Source of the DNA: CAZGTQ01 sp964528575
GTDB taxonomy: Bacteria > Planctomycetota > UBA1135 > GCA-002686595
Direction of reading: 5' to 3'
Assembly (NCBI GenBank): GCA_964528575.1
Contig: CAZGTQ010000004.1
Span: 1-13,083, forward strand
DNA length: 13,083 nucleotides
The notes under the pieces are model-generated. The model had not been told where the DNA came from. It searched no databases and saw only the letters and a list, made by a program, of their open reading frames with translations. Of this stretch, positions 12,817 through 13,083 are shown piece by piece. Within the stretch, counting starts at the first letter, position 1; the number at the start of each line of letters is the position of its first letter. Made by a program: the position numbers and the translations under genes.

Positions 12817-13083
12817 TCAATCCCCCCAGCGCTCGAGGTAGCGCCCCAGCCGCAGCTTGCGGCGCGCGCTCTCGCTCGTCATGTAGCGGATCTTGCCGAA
12901 GACGGGGCGCTCGGGGCCCCGTCGCGGCGGCTTCGCGGGGCCACTCGGACCAGTGGAGCACCTGCTTGCCCCACAGCATGCGCAGGTAGTTGTGGATCGC
13001 GCCGCTCGCGCGCAGCTCGTTCTGCGACGCGTTCCACAGGTCGTCGTGCGTACTCGAGGACTCGAGCTCGGCGAGCGTGTAGA
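12817..13083 (-). pseudogene. phr: Class II deoxyribodipyrimidine photolyase, C-terminal end with internal deletion and frameshift
   Basis: Read from the right edge, one frame gives YTLAELESSSTHDDLWNAS and then IHNYLRMLWGKQVLHWSEWP, a clear class II photolyase match. At about 12916-12931 this frame leaves the family sequence, and a different frame gives GPERPVFGKIRYMTSESARR through to YLERWGD and a TGA at 12817-12819, the normal photolyase C-terminus. The roughly 35 residues that should lie between, including the conserved region around YALDGRDPNSYSGIFW, are absent. The two frames differ, so the event is a deletion not divisible by three, or an assembly fault. A short CGGGGCC repeat flanks the join (12912-12918 and 12936-12942). 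As written the protein cannot be functional. It ends six bases from the convergent MBOAT stop. Confidence 0.82.

Overview
The window is very GC-rich, with C/G at most third codon positions, dense coding and mostly overlapping genes. I see no rRNA, tRNA, CRISPR array or complete transposase. The base composition, the short leaders with TATCCT-type -10 boxes, the MBOAT-SGNH fusion and a class II photolyase fit a high-GC Gram-negative such as a delta-proteobacterial/myxobacterial-type or planctomycete-type lineage. The sequence alone does not settle the taxon.

Layout. Left end, minus strand: a truncated small protein (1-228), then an acyl carrier protein (1992-2258) with an overlapping FAAL-like acyl-AMP ligase (301-1995). 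Divergent from these is a B12-binding radical SAM enzyme on the plus strand (2325-4271). Its end overlaps the end of a convergent five-gene minus-strand operon (9270 down to 4247). That operon runs: CysC/APS-kinase-like kinase, PPDK-like glutamine kinase, class-I glutamine amidotransferase, nucleotidyltransferase, sulfotransferase-family protein. Every junction overlaps. Upstream, on the same strand, lie a 190-bp terminal-inverted-repeat element (9297-9490) and a SAM methyltransferase (9487-10260). Divergent from the methyltransferase is a large MBOAT-SGNH fusion protein (10291-12810). The right edge holds a damaged class II photolyase (12817-13083).

Main reading. The kinase, glutamine kinase, amidotransferase and nucleotidyltransferase are the four-enzyme set known from Campylobacter jejuni (Cj1415, Cj1418, Cj1417, Cj1416). 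There they make the P-N bond donor for O-methyl phosphoramidate capsule decoration: Gln to N-phospho-Gln, to gamma-glutamyl-CDP-amidate, to CDP-amidate, to 3'-phospho-CDP-amidate. The fifth gene is a sulfotransferase-fold protein that keeps 3'-phosphate-binding motifs but lacks the usual catalytic Lys and His. No sulfate-activating gene is present. Since 3'-phospho-CDP-amidate is a structural analogue of PAPS, I propose that this protein is the phosphoramidyl transferase, a role not normally assigned to sulfotransferases.

The flanking ligase, carrier protein and MBOAT-SGNH protein resemble the logic of the Dlt system: activate an acyl group, load it on a carrier, transfer it across the membrane. 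The radical SAM enzyme and the SAM methyltransferase could add methyl groups. Together the window may encode a surface glycan, glycolipid or secreted metabolite carrying phosphoramidate and acyl decorations. The acceptor is not in this window.
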